Made by a program: the position numbers and the translations under genes
Shown: in pieces, positions 27,715 to 36,242 of the stretch
Numbering within the stretch: position 1 is the first letter of the stretch
Layout of the letters: the number at the start of each line of letters is the position of its first letter
Source: Luteipulveratus flavus
Lineage (GTDB): Bacteria > Actinomycetota > Actinomycetes > Actinomycetales > Dermatophilaceae
Assembly (NCBI RefSeq): GCF_029439465.1
Contig: NZ_JAROAV010000028.1
Coordinates: 496,001-560,000, forward strand
Length of the DNA stretch: 64,000 bases
Direction of reading: 5' to 3'
The notes under the pieces: model-generated
Database searches by the model: none
The model's input: the letters and a program-made list of their open reading frames with translations, nothing else
Told to the model about the DNA's origin: nothing

Positions 27715-28736
27715 ACACCAGCGAGATCGAGCGCATCCTGCAGGACTCCCCCGCCCCGGCCATGCGCGTGGACCCCGACCGCGTCGTCGACGGCGGCCGG
27801 CGTCGGGTCGCGCGCAGCCGGCTCACGTACGTCGGTGCCGGGCTGGCGGCGGCCCTGCTGGTCCTCGTGGCCGGCGTCGCCGGGTGGCAGTCGTACGACA
27901 CCCGATCCCTCCAGCCCGCGCGGCACAGCCCGACGGCCCGGACGACCAGCCCGTTCTTCACCCACGACCCCACTGTCGCCACGAACCAGTTCCAGTCGAG
28001 CGTGGGCTCGGGCACCGCGACGTACTCGATCGTCGAGAGAAGCGGTGTCCTGCGGATCCGGCGCGGCGACGACCGCAGCTACGTGGACCTGCCTGTCGTC
28101 GGCACGTTCCGCAACCAGGCGGGCATCGGGACCAGCACCAACGACCACGACCGGACGGTCGTCGTCGTACCCGTCCCGGCCGACACCCTCGAGGCCTCGC
28201 TTGACATCAGCAGCGGCGTCGACCCGGGTGGCATGGAGAGCGGCGGCGTGATCACCCGAAGCGGCAGCACCGCGGCGGTCTTCGTGACCGAGCACCACAT
28301 CGCGCCCTCGGCGGTCAAGGGCTGGTGGTGGCGGACGCGCAGCGGTGAGGTCGTCGCGTCCACGGGCGAGCACGCGGCCACCGTCGGCATCGGAGGTGGC
28401 GTCATGTACCAGTTCGTCGGGCAGGGCCTGTACGGGATGTCGCTGCCGGGCCTGTCGGGTAGCTGGCACGGGGCACCCGGAGACGGGCACCTCGCGTCCG
28501 CCACGCGGAATCGGGTCTGGACGACGGCCGGCATCCTGCCGCCCGGATCCACGATCCTCGGGCCGGTCGTCCCGCCGAGCCGGGCTCGCGCCGTCACCGT
28601 CGACGCCGTCCAGCACGCACCTCTGGGGCCCGACCATACCGTCGCCTGGTTCATGAGGAGCCGGTCGACCGATGGCGGGTCCGGATCGGTCTCCCTCCGC
28701 TGGCGAGATGCCGCGGGGACGGTGCACCTGAGCTGA
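27711..28736 (+). CDS. Single-pass membrane protein, probable partner of the SigE-family factor
   Basis: Protein of 341 residues, no recognised family beyond proteins that follow SigE-type sigma genes. A short cytoplasmic N-terminus (MNTSEIERILQDSPAPAM, resembling ends of anti-sigma proteins), a transmembrane segment at ~42-62 (YVGAGLAAALLVLVAGVAGW), and an extracytoplasmic domain of some 270 residues rich in beta-strand-like stretches. It has no HxxxCxxC zinc motif of ZAS anti-sigma factors. By its coupling to the sigma gene it may sense envelope conditions; this is inferred. Confidence 0.7.
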   Translation: MNTSEIERILQDSPAPAMRVDPDRVVDGGRRRVARSRLTYVGAGLAAALLVLVAGVAGWQSYDTRSLQPARHSPTARTTSPFFTHDPTVATNQFQSSVGSGTATYSIVERSGVLRIRRGDDRSYVDLPVVGTFRNQAGIGTSTNDHDRTVVVVPVPADTLEASLDISSGVDPGGMESGGVITRSGSTAAVFVTEHHIAPSAVKGWWWRTRSGEVVASTGEHAATVGIGGGVMYQFVGQGLYGMSLPGLSGSWHGAPGDGHLASATRNRVWTTAGILPPGSTILGPVVPPSRARAVTVDAVQHAPLGPDHTVAWFMRSRSTDGGSGSVSLRWRDAAGTVHLS

Positions 28737-28751
28737 CCCGCCCGCGCCGTG

Positions 28752-28849
28752 CCCGGCCGAGTGCGCGTGTCCTGCGCCGCGCTCCGCCGAGTGCGCGGGT
28801 CCTGTGCCGTCACAGCCGGAATCGCGCAGGACACGCGCACTCGGCCGGG
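28752..28849. repeat. Long inverted repeat with core GAGTGCGCGTGTCCTG, copy 1
   Basis: 25-base arms at 28752-28776 and 28825-28849 are perfect complements; the inner 48 bases hold a third, degenerate half-copy (28787-28812). It lies between convergent genes. The same core flanks the inverted repeat at 30544-30600. Likely a bidirectional terminator or REP-like element. Confidence 0.75.
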
Positions 28850-28908
28850 AAAGTCGGCCGGGAAGGTGGGCCGGAGAAGTCGGCGGAAACGCGGGCGGGG
28901 GGTGCGGT

Positions 28909-29799
28909 TCAGCGGTAGGCGCCGGCGGCGATGTCGTCCAGGAGACCGGGCTCGTGGGGCGTCCAGCCGAGCAACTCGCGGGTCGCGGCGCTGGTGGCCG
29001 ACAGGTCCATGCCGAAGAAGCTCCCGATCCAGCCGAAATGGTCGGCCGCGTCGTCGGGCGAGACCGAGCGCACCGGCAGGTCGAACGCGCGACCGAGGGC
29101 CTCGGCGATGTCGCGGGTGGCGATGCCCTCCTCGGCGACCGCGTGCAGCCGTGCGCCCGCCGGTGCCTTCTCCAGGCCGAGCGCGACCATCCGGGCGGCG
29201 TCGACGCGGTGCACGGCGGCCCAGCGGTTCGTGCCGTCGCCGGGGTAGGCGGAGAAGCCCTTCTCCCGCGCGACGCCCGCGACCACCGAGATGAACCCGT
29301 GATCGCCCATGCCGTGGACGGTCGGGGCGAACCGCAGGCTGATGGCGTCGACGCCGCGGTCGACGTACTCGAACGCGAGGTTCTCCGCGCCGCCGCGTGG
29401 TGAGTCGGGGCCGTGGAACGGCGAGGGGTCCTCCTCGGTCGCCGGCCGACCCTGGGCCAGCGCCGCGACTCCGGACGCGAACAAGAACCGGCGGCCACTG
29501 CCCTCCAGCGCGTCCGCGATGGTCTGGACCGCAGCGCGCTCGGCGGCGTTGGACACGGCGGGATCGGAGAAGTCGTGCTTGTTGGCCAGGTGGATGACGG
29601 CCTCGGCCTGGTCCGCTCCCGAGCGGATGCCGCCGAGGTCGTCGAGGTCGCCGCGCTGCACGGTGACGCCCTTGGCCTCCAGGGCGGCTGCCGAGCTGTC
29701 GGAGCGCGCGAGGCCGGTGACCTGGTGACCGTGCTCCAGCAGCTGGTCGACGACGGCCGAGCCGATCCAGCCGGACGCGCCGGTGATGAAGACGTTCAT
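28909..29799 (-). CDS. NAD-dependent epimerase/SDR family oxidoreductase
   Basis: Extended/atypical short-chain dehydrogenase of 296 residues. The dinucleotide motif ITGASGWIGSAVVDQL begins at residue 5, followed by RGDLDDLGGI and AEAVIHLANKHDF, FLFASGVAAL, and the active-site region with PRGGAENLAFEY, where the usual Tyr-x3-Lys is changed. It is divergent from a tetR gene, with two operator-like palindromes between, and is thus an inducible enzyme under TetR control. The substrate is unknown. Confidence 0.88.
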   Translation of the reverse strand: MNVFITGASGWIGSAVVDQLLEHGHQVTGLARSDSSAAALEAKGVTVQRGDLDDLGGIRSGADQAEAVIHLANKHDFSDPAVSNAAERAAVQTIADALEGSGRRFLFASGVAALAQGRPATEEDPSPFHGPDSPRGGAENLAFEYVDRGVDAISLRFAPTVHGMGDHGFISVVAGVAREKGFSAYPGDGTNRWAAVHRVDAARMVALGLEKAPAGARLHAVAEEGIATRDIAEALGRAFDLPVRSVSPDDAADHFGWIGSFFGMDLSATSAATRELLGWTPHEPGLLDDIAAGAYR

Positions 29800-29841
29800 G
29801 AGGATCCTCCTTCGCGGGGCGTTCGGGCGCCGCTCGCCTTG

Positions 29842-29858
29842 ATGTCTGTGACTGACAT
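29842..29858. promoter_or_regulatory. TetR-type operator A between SDR and tetR
   Basis: ATGTCTGTGACTGACAT, a 17-base imperfect palindrome; the same pattern (ATGWC...GWCAT) recurs 31 bases further at 29873, close to three helical turns. Confidence 0.6.
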
Positions 29859-29872
29859 GACGCTAGCACTTC

Positions 29873-29889
29873 ATGTCAGCGGCTGTCAT
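29873..29889. promoter_or_regulatory. TetR-type operator B between SDR and tetR
   Basis: ATGTCAGCGGCTGTCAT, an imperfect palindrome like the site at 29842. It ends 16 bases before the GTG start of tetR, so binding here would repress tetR. Its overlap with an upstream in-frame ATG (29873) argues for the downstream start. Confidence 0.6.
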
Positions 29890-29905
29890 CACCTACGATG
29901 CCCCC

Positions 29906-30475
29906 GTGTCGCGCTGGCAACCCGAGACCCCGAGACGGCTGCAGGACGCCGCGCTCGAGCTGTTCTCGACCCGGGGGTACGAGCAGACGACCGCGGCCGA
30001 CATCGCGCAGCGGGCGGGAGTCACCGAGCGCACGTTCTTCCGGCACTTCCGCGACAAGCGCGACGTCCTCTTCCACGGCCAGGACGAGTTCACCGCCGTG
30101 TTCGTCGACGGGATCGACTCCGCGCCGGCAGACACCCCGCCCCTCGGCCTGATCGCCGCGGCGCTGAGGTCGGCCGCCACCTTCTTCCCCGACGAGCGTC
30201 GCGAGCACGCCCTGACGCGTCAGTCGGTCATCGACCAGCACCCCGCCCTGCAGGAGCGCGAGCGTCACAAGATGGCCGGCCTCGCGACGTCGGTCGGGCA
30301 GGCTCTGCGCGCCCGCGACGTACCCGAGCCCGCGGCCACGCTGGCGGCGGAGTCCGGCGCGACGGTGTTCGGGATCGCCTTCACCACGTGGATCCGTCCG
30401 GGTGAGCGCCGCTCCCTGGACGCCATCGCCCAGTCCGTCCTGGGCGAGCTGACCCGGCTCGGCACCTCCGCCTGA
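29906..30475 (+). CDS. TetR/AcrR family transcriptional regulator
   Basis: Repressor of about 189 residues. The helix-turn-helix lies at the N-terminus: LQDAALELFSTRGYEQTTAADIAQRAG followed by VTERTFFRHFRDKRDVLF. The ligand domain contains ALRSAATFFPDERREHALTRQSVIDQHPAL. The GTG at 29906 is preferred over ATG 29873, which lies in an operator. Likely controls itself and the divergent SDR gene. Ends before a second copy of the GAGTGCGCGTGTCCTG inverted repeat. Confidence 0.87.
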   Translation: MSRWQPETPRRLQDAALELFSTRGYEQTTAADIAQRAGVTERTFFRHFRDKRDVLFHGQDEFTAVFVDGIDSAPADTPPLGLIAAALRSAATFFPDERREHALTRQSVIDQHPALQERERHKMAGLATSVGQALRARDVPEPAATLAAESGATVFGIAFTTWIRPGERRSLDAIAQSVLGELTRLGTSA

Positions 30476-30543
30476 CCGCGGGTCCCCGCCCACCCCGTAC
30501 GCCCGGTCGAACCCCGGCCAGCACGCCCACCCGTACGCCGGGT

Positions 30544-30600
30544 CGAGTGCGCGTGTCCTGTCACTGTCGAGCTCGAGAAGTGACAGGACACGCGCACTCG
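30544..30600. repeat. Inverted repeat with core GAGTGCGCGTGTCCTG, copy 2
   Basis: 22-base perfect arms at 30544-30565 and 30579-30600 around a 13-base loop. It shares the core with the repeat at 28752-28849 and again lies between convergent genes (tetR and a sigma factor), which supports a bidirectional terminator role. Confidence 0.75.
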
Positions 30601-30653
30601 GCGGGGAAGGGCGGGGTGGTGTGGTGGAGCGGCGGAGAAGGGCCGTGGTGGGG

Positions 30654-31460
30654 TCAGGAGGCGCGGGCGGGTGCGGGGTCGGCGAGCTCGCGGGCCAGTC
30701 GGCGCTGGATCGCCCCGAGCAGCCGGGAGACCTGCATCTGACTGACCCCGATCTGCCGGGCGATCTGCCGCTGCGTGAGGTTGTCCACGAACCGCAGCCG
30801 CACGATGGTGCGGTCCCTCGCGCTGAGGCGTTGCAGCGCCGGCCGCAGCGTGACGAGCGCGTCGACCCGCTCGAGGTCGTCCTCACCGTGCGCGGCGGGC
30901 AGCACGTCGCTCAGCGAGACCGCGCTCGCCGGACCGAGGGGACTGTCCAGCGAGACCGACCGGTACTGGCTCTCGACCAGCAGCGCGTCCCGGATGGTGC
31001 TGACCGGTGCGCCCATCGCGTCCGCGAGCTCGGGCGTGGTCGGCTCGCGCCGCAGGCTGTGCTCCAGGTCCTCGCGTGCCGTACGGATGTCCCGGTGCGC
31101 CTCCTGCAGTGCACGGGGCGGACGGACCGCCCAGCCGTGGTCGCGGAAATGACGCTTGAGCTCGCCGGTGATGGTGGGGACCGCGAAGGCGGTGAAGCCA
31201 GGCCCTGCTCCGGGCCGGTACCGGCGGACGGCTAGGACGAGACCGAGCAGCGCGACCTGGTGCAGGTCGTCCGGATCGATCCCCCGATGGCCGAGACGGT
31301 GGGCCAGCCGCAGGGCAAGGCCACGATTCAGGAGGACGACCTCGTCGCGGTACTGTGCCGCCCGCTGCGGATCCGTCGCGGATACGGCGGCCTGCAGGAG
31401 CCGTTCGGTGCGGACCTCGAGGTCCTCCGATTGAGAGCCCGACGGGGTGCCAGAGAACAT
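30654..31460 (-). CDS. SigB/SigF/SigG-type RNA polymerase sigma factor, paralogue 1
   Basis: Stress-type sigma-70 factor of 268 residues with regions 2, 3 and 4 and no region 1.1. Region 2 includes DPDDLHQVALLGLVLAVRRYRP and ITGELKRHFRDHGWAVRPPR; region 3 LEHSLRREPTTPELADAMG; region 4 LSARDRTIVRLRFVDNLTQRQIARQIGVSQMQVSRLL. Such factors are usually held by an RsbW-like anti-sigma kinase; the HATPase domain encoded at 36243 and the STAS protein at 34627 are candidates. Its closest relative here is the factor at 40498. Confidence 0.9.
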   Translation of the reverse strand: MFSGTPSGSQSEDLEVRTERLLQAAVSATDPQRAAQYRDEVVLLNRGLALRLAHRLGHRGIDPDDLHQVALLGLVLAVRRYRPGAGPGFTAFAVPTITGELKRHFRDHGWAVRPPRALQEAHRDIRTAREDLEHSLRREPTTPELADAMGAPVSTIRDALLVESQYRSVSLDSPLGPASAVSLSDVLPAAHGEDDLERVDALVTLRPALQRLSARDRTIVRLRFVDNLTQRQIARQIGVSQMQVSRLLGAIQRRLARELADPAPARAS

Positions 31461-31666
31461 GCGCGGCTCGATTCACGAAAAGGGAATCCAACCGCTTGTT
31501 TGAGTTGGGCTTGTTCCCCAGGACAACACACCTTGACCCAGACCACAAGGGTGCTCCGGGCCGGTGCGCGGGTCCGGCGTGCGGCGAGAACCGTTGCGCT
31601 GCAGGCCGTCGCCGACCGCCGCAGCGGGAGGATTGCGTCCGGTCCGGTGCGGGTAGAAGGTCCCGT

Positions 31667-32767
31667 GTGAGCACCGGGGAACGGGTCCGCAGCACCTCGT
31701 CGCGGACGCGAGCGCTCCTGCGGACGACCGGCGTGACCCAGCACCCGATGACGGCGCTGTCGCTGAAGTCAGCGCTCGCCGCGGGTATCGCATGGCAGCT
31801 CGGCACCCTCATGCCGGAGCCGATCTCGCACTACCCCTACTACGCGCCACTCGGTGCCTTCACCGTCATGTACCTGACGTTGAGCGACTCGACCAAGGAG
31901 GCGCTGCGCACCCTCACCGCGCTGATGATCGGCTCCGCGGTCGCGCTGCCAGTCCTGCTGGTCTGGGAGCCCGGCGCCCTCACCGTCATGCTGGTCGTCG
32001 GCGTGGCCACCGCGCTGCGAAGCATCCCCCTGATCGGTGACCAGAGCTCATGGATCCCGCTCGCGGCGCTGTTCGTGCTCACCGCGAGCGGCGCGGACAC
32101 CGAGGGTTTCGTGGCCGCGTACGTCGTGCAGGTCGCCCTCGGTGCCGCCGTCGGTCTGGCGATCAACTCGATCGTGTTCCCTCCGTTGGCCCTGCACGAC
32201 CTCGACCGGGCCGTCGTGGACGTCCGGCATCGGGTGGCCGCCCAGCTGGAGGCGCTTGCCGACGCGCTGGCTCGCGACTCCAGCCCGTCCGCGGAGGAGT
32301 GGCGCGGCCTTCTCGGTGACCTTTCCGCACCGCGCGAGCGACTCCACTACAGCGCTGACCGCTCTCGTCGCGCCCGCCGGGGCAACCTGCGGCGACGCCG
32401 CTGGACCGAGCCCCAGGCGAAGTCGCTCGCAGCGGCAGCGGCACTGGAACGCATCGCCTGGCTCGTCGAGGACGTCAGCATCACGATGATGGAGTTCGAC
32501 CGGGCCGAGAACCCGTCCCTTGATCGCCGGACGGCCCACCTTGCCGCGGTCGGGGCCCGCAGCCTCGCCGAGGTGATGACCACGACCGACGACATCGGCC
32601 CCCACTCGCGGCGCGTCACCGAGGTCGAGGAGCGAGTCCGCGCACTCATCGAGCACGTCGAGGACAAGGCCCAGCCATGGGAGCAGCGCCAGCACGCCCT
32701 GGACGTCGCCGTGAACCTGCAGCGCGCCGTCCGCACGTTCGCCGCCCACCGAGGAGCTCAGGCGTGA
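31667..32767 (+). CDS. FUSC / aromatic acid exporter family membrane protein
   Basis: Protein of about 366 residues. The first half has six hydrophobic segments (LKSALAAGIAWQLG, YAPLGAFTVMYLTL, LTALMIGSAVALPVLLV and so on), as in FUSC-like and ArAE_1 transporters; the second half is a soluble, basic helical region. GTG 31667 follows GAAGG. The stop overlaps the topoisomerase start (GTGA), so both are co-expressed. The substrate is unknown. Confidence 0.82.
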   Translation: MSTGERVRSTSSRTRALLRTTGVTQHPMTALSLKSALAAGIAWQLGTLMPEPISHYPYYAPLGAFTVMYLTLSDSTKEALRTLTALMIGSAVALPVLLVWEPGALTVMLVVGVATALRSIPLIGDQSSWIPLAALFVLTASGADTEGFVAAYVVQVALGAAVGLAINSIVFPPLALHDLDRAVVDVRHRVAAQLEALADALARDSSPSAEEWRGLLGDLSAPRERLHYSADRSRRARRGNLRRRRWTEPQAKSLAAAAALERIAWLVEDVSITMMEFDRAENPSLDRRTAHLAAVGARSLAEVMTTTDDIGPHSRRVTEVEERVRALIEHVEDKAQPWEQRQHALDVAVNLQRAVRTFAAHRGAQA

Positions 32768-33783
32768 GACGCACCGATCCCGACGCGCCCGGCATCAGCC
32801 GACGGCGGCGTGGCGAGGGCTTCAGCTACCACCTGCCCAACGGGCGGCTGGTCAGCGCCGAGGTACGGACCCGCATCGGCGAGCTGGCCATCCCGCCCGC
32901 CTGGACCGAGGTGTGGATCAGCACCGACCCCGACGTGCACCTGCTCGCCACCGGCGTCGACGACGCGGGACGCACGCAGTACCTCTACCACACGCAGTGG
33001 CGGGTCGAGCGCGACGCCGAGAAGTTCGAGCGCGTCACCGCCATGACCCGTCGGCTCCCCCGCTTCCGCCGCGCCGTCGACGCCGACCTCGGCGAGCGTC
33101 GCCTGAGCAGGGCCCGGGTGATCGCCCTCGTTCTGTGGCTGCTCGACACCGGCGCGCTGCGCATCGGCTCGACGGCGTACGAGGACGAGCACGGCTCGCA
33201 CGGGGCGACGACGCTGCTGGTCGACCACGTCCGCGACCGGGGGGACGGCGTGGAGCTGGAGTTCCCCGCCAAGAGCGGGCAGACCTCGACCATGCTGCTG
33301 CACCATCCGCCCACCGTGCGCACTCTGCGCGCGCTCCGTCGGGCGGGCAGCCACGGTGACCACCTGATGCGATACCGGGACGGGCAGGGCGGCACCGTCG
33401 AGGTGAGCGCCACCATGGTGGCTGACCGCTTCGCCGCGCTGGTCGGCCCGGACCACACGGTCAAGGACCTGCGCACCTGGGCCGCGACGGTCGCCGCCGC
33501 GGAAGCGCTGGCGGCCACAGGACCCGCCGACGACGAGAGGGGCGTCGACGCGGCGATCAGGGACGCCGTCCAGGTCGCAGCCGACTCCCTCGGCGACACC
33601 GTCTCCGTCGCCCGCAACAGCTACGTCGACCCGCGCCTGCTGTCGGCCTACCGGGAGGGGCGGACGGTCACGCCGCCCCGGCGTCCCGGCGAAGAGCACT
33701 CCCCGGCCGTACGACGCCGCATCGAACGGGAGCTGGCACGCCTGCTGTCCGACACCGCCTCGCCGCTGGAGGAGGCCGGCTGA
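32764..33783 (+). CDS. Bacterial type IB DNA topoisomerase
   Basis: Eukaryote-like topoisomerase of about 339 residues that relaxes supercoils through a 3'-phosphotyrosyl link. The N-terminal domain includes IPPAWTEVWISTDPDVHLLATG and QYLYHTQWR. In the catalytic domain, RIGSTAYEDEHGSHGATTL carries the first Arg, then KSGQTSTMLL, VKDLRTWAATVAA the second Arg region, and the catalytic Tyr287 in ARNSYVDPRLL. It starts in the stop of the exporter gene. Such enzymes are accessory in bacteria and have a patchy spread. Confidence 0.92.
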   Translation: MRRTDPDAPGISRRRRGEGFSYHLPNGRLVSAEVRTRIGELAIPPAWTEVWISTDPDVHLLATGVDDAGRTQYLYHTQWRVERDAEKFERVTAMTRRLPRFRRAVDADLGERRLSRARVIALVLWLLDTGALRIGSTAYEDEHGSHGATTLLVDHVRDRGDGVELEFPAKSGQTSTMLLHHPPTVRTLRALRRAGSHGDHLMRYRDGQGGTVEVSATMVADRFAALVGPDHTVKDLRTWAATVAAAEALAATGPADDERGVDAAIRDAVQVAADSLGDTVSVARNSYVDPRLLSAYREGRTVTPPRRPGEEHSPAVRRRIERELARLLSDTASPLEEAG

Positions 33784-33818
33784 GCCGCGGTCGGTCCGGC
33801 CGGCGAGCGGGGCTCCGG

Positions 33819-34538
33819 TCAGTCCGCCGGGTCGCGGCGGGGCAGGGTGCCGGTGTCGGCGACGTCCTGGGCGATGTCGGCCAGCTTACGGTTGAGCCGC
33901 TGACTCGTGACGCGCAGGAGCCGGAACGCCTCCTCGTCGCTGATCTTGTACGCGTGCATGAGGATGCCGACGGCCGAGCCGATCTGGCGGCTCGTCGTGA
34001 GGGCGTGCTCGAGGTTGCCGGCCCGTCCCGCGCTCGCGGCGTGCATCAGCAGCACCCGGGCGTGCGCCGCGAACAGGGTTGCGGTGGCGAACGACTCCTC
34101 GTCCAGGACCTCGGCGTCCTCGGCGTAGAGGTTGAGCGCCGACCGCTGCGGTTCGTCGACGAGGTGGAACGACAGCACCGCGCGGATCGTGAAGTCGGTC
34201 GCGAGGGCCTCGGCGAACGTCGGCCAGCGGCGCTCAGTGCGGATGTCGGCGATGCGGACGGACTCGTGCTCGCTGGCGGCGGACAGGCACGGACCGTCGC
34301 CGAGGTCGTACTGGAGCTGGTCGATCGCGGCGGCGACCTCGTCCGAGGTGGCGAGGCTGCGTGGCTGGCGCTGGACCGGCCAGGCGGTGACCGCCGCCGA
34401 GGAGCAGCCGGGCACCGACTTCACGGCCAGGTCCACAACCCGCTGCAGCGCGACCTCGCGCTGGTCGGCGGTCCGGAGGTGGTCGTTGAGCTCAGCGAAC
34501 TCCATCGCCAGGTCACCTGCGGGGTCCGACTCGGTCAT
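33819..34538 (-). CDS. GAF and ANTAR domain protein
   Basis: Signal-responsive RNA-binding antiterminator of about 239 residues. A GAF domain at ~20-165 (LDGDGPCLSAASEHESVRIADIRTE-like segment with DLGDGPC) is followed by an ANTAR domain at ~170-225: SRQIGSAVGILMHAYKISDEEAFRLLR and a closing SQRLNRKLADIAQDV. ANTAR proteins bind paired hairpins in nascent RNA. ATG 34538 is preceded by GAAGGGG. It lies in the stress-signalling cluster, probably in one unit with the STAS gene upstream. Confidence 0.9.
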   Translation of the reverse strand: MTESDPAGDLAMEFAELNDHLRTADQREVALQRVVDLAVKSVPGCSSAAVTAWPVQRQPRSLATSDEVAAAIDQLQYDLGDGPCLSAASEHESVRIADIRTERRWPTFAEALATDFTIRAVLSFHLVDEPQRSALNLYAEDAEVLDEESFATATLFAAHARVLLMHAASAGRAGNLEHALTTSRQIGSAVGILMHAYKISDEEAFRLLRVTSQRLNRKLADIAQDVADTGTLPRRDPAD

Positions 34539-34626
34539 GGCCCACCCCTTCCCGTGCTCCGTTCGTGGATGCACCGTCGTCGCCCGAGCCTAGGTGCGGC
34601 GAGGGCGGGACGCGAACGGTCAACCA

Positions 34627-34929
34627 TCACTGCGGCTCGTACTCCAGACCCACCAGGTCCAGGACCTTGGCCGCGAGGCTGCCGGAGGACGCAAGGATCC
34701 GCAGCCGGTGACCGTGGTCCGTGTGCTCCTCGCGAGCCATGAACAGCTCACTCACCCCTGCGCTGCCGAGGACGTCCACGCCCCGCAGGTCGAGCACCAC
34801 CGGGTGAGTCCCGCCCCGGCTGGCCGCACTGACCTCGGCCGCGAACACATGAGCCGTGGTGATGTCGAGCGGACCGGCCACCCTCAGGACCTGGGGCGGG
34901 CCCACCTCCAGGTGGACGGCGAGCTCCAC
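34627..34929 (-). CDS. STAS domain anti-sigma factor antagonist (RsbV-like)
   Basis: 100-residue single STAS domain. The conserved loop DLRGVDVLGSAGVSELF places the phosphorylatable serine at Ser56. In partner switching the unphosphorylated form binds an RsbW-type kinase and frees the sigma factor. GTG 34929 is preceded by AAGGAG at seven or eight bases. The nearest HATPase-like kinase and phosphatase domains are on the protein encoded at 36243, and SigB-like factors lie at 30654 and 40498. Confidence 0.85.
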   Translation of the reverse strand: MELAVHLEVGPPQVLRVAGPLDITTAHVFAAEVSAASRGGTHPVVLDLRGVDVLGSAGVSELFMAREEHTDHGHRLRILASSGSLAAKVLDLVGLEYEPQ

Positions 34930-35089
34930 GTCGGTGCTCCTTCGCGGCGGACGCAGCCCAACGGGCCGGTCGAGGTGGGATGCAGCGAACAGGGTCGGTC
35001 CTCGCGACGGTATCGCGCCTACGACGGGTTCGTGGACGGTTGAACGGCGAGCCGTCAGGATGGAGGGATCGGCAACGATCGGAGGACCC

Positions 35090-36220
35090 GTGCGACTCGA
35101 CCGCTGGCAGGACCTGGACCTCACCGACCGGCAGGTGGCGACCGTGGCGCTGGACGTCTCGCGCCAGGGGCCGGAGGGCAACCACGAGATCGAGCTGCGC
35201 TGGCGAGCCGCGCGCACCGAGCTCCTCGAGTCGGGCGCACCGAAGGCGCTCGTCGACCTGCTCGAGCCCGTCGCCGTCCGCCGCGACCGCAGGGCCGGCG
35301 AGCACGGGCGGTTCCTCATCGGCAGCGTCGGCTCGGAGGGCGACGCCCGCGTCGACCTGGACGTCTCCCTGCCGGAGGCACCCGACCGGGAGCGCGTCGT
35401 CTGGGCCGACGTCCCCGACCTACTCCCCCTGCTGCGCTGCGGCCAGCGGTACCCGACGTACGTCACCGTCGAGGCCGACCGCGCGGGCGCGGACATCACC
35501 GCCTACAGCTCGTTCGACGAGACGCCGGCCCGGACGACCGTCGACGGCGACCACGACGTGCTGCACAAGGTGCCCGGCGGGGCGTCCTCGCAGCAGCGGC
35601 TCCAGCGGCGCGCGGTGGACTCCTGGGAGCGCAACGCCGACGAGGTGGCCGCCGAGCTGGACGACCTGGTCCGGCGGGTACGGCCGACGGCCGTGCTGGT
35701 CGCCGGCGACGACCGTGCCCTCGGTGCGCTGCGCGGCAGCGTGTCCGACCTCGTACGCGGGCGGTCCCGGCTGCTGTCGTCCGGCGGGCGAGCCGCGGGG
35801 ACTTCGGAGGAGGCGTTCGCCGAGGACGTCCGCCGTCACCTGGACGCGGTGATCGACGCCGACATCGAGGCGTGGATGGACCGCTTCCGCGAGCAGGACG
35901 GCCGGCAGGAGCGCGCGGTGCAGGGCCGGTCCGCCGTGCTGGACTCCCTCGGGCGCGGGCAGGTCGACACGCTGCTGCTCGTGGACCCGCCGGTCAACGC
36001 CCGAACGTCGGCGGAGGCGGCCGCGCTCGCCCTGCGGACTCACGCGCAGGTCTGCCTGCTGCCGGACGGCGACGAGCTGGCCGACGGCATCGCCGCGGTG
36101 CTGCGCTGGTCGGACTCCGAGACCCAGCACGACTCCGCGCCGAGCATGCCCGGCCACGGCGAGCGCCCCGGCTGGGCGGGCCGGGAGGGAAAGACCTCCG
36201 ACTTCGCGAACGAGCCGTGA
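35090..36220 (+). CDS. baeRF / Vms1-like release-factor-family protein (Rv2629-like)
   Basis: Protein of 376 residues of the bacterial archaeo-eukaryotic release factor family. The central signature SSQQRLQRRAVDSWERNA is followed by AAELDDLVRRVRPTAVLVAGDDRALGALR and, near the C-terminus, VDTLLLVDPP. Relatives include the DosR-regulated Rv2629 of M. tuberculosis. They are thought to act on stalled ribosomes or in stress, though the bacterial activity is not settled. GGAGG precedes GTG 35090. It sits within the stress-signalling island. Confidence 0.85.
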   Translation: MRLDRWQDLDLTDRQVATVALDVSRQGPEGNHEIELRWRAARTELLESGAPKALVDLLEPVAVRRDRRAGEHGRFLIGSVGSEGDARVDLDVSLPEAPDRERVVWADVPDLLPLLRCGQRYPTYVTVEADRAGADITAYSSFDETPARTTVDGDHDVLHKVPGGASSQQRLQRRAVDSWERNADEVAAELDDLVRRVRPTAVLVAGDDRALGALRGSVSDLVRGRSRLLSSGGRAAGTSEEAFAEDVRRHLDAVIDADIEAWMDRFREQDGRQERAVQGRSAVLDSLGRGQVDTLLLVDPPVNARTSAEAAALALRTHAQVCLLPDGDELADGIAAVLRWSDSETQHDSAPSMPGHGERPGWAGREGKTSDFANEP

Positions 36221-36242
36221 GCCCGCCCGACCTGCCCCCTGG

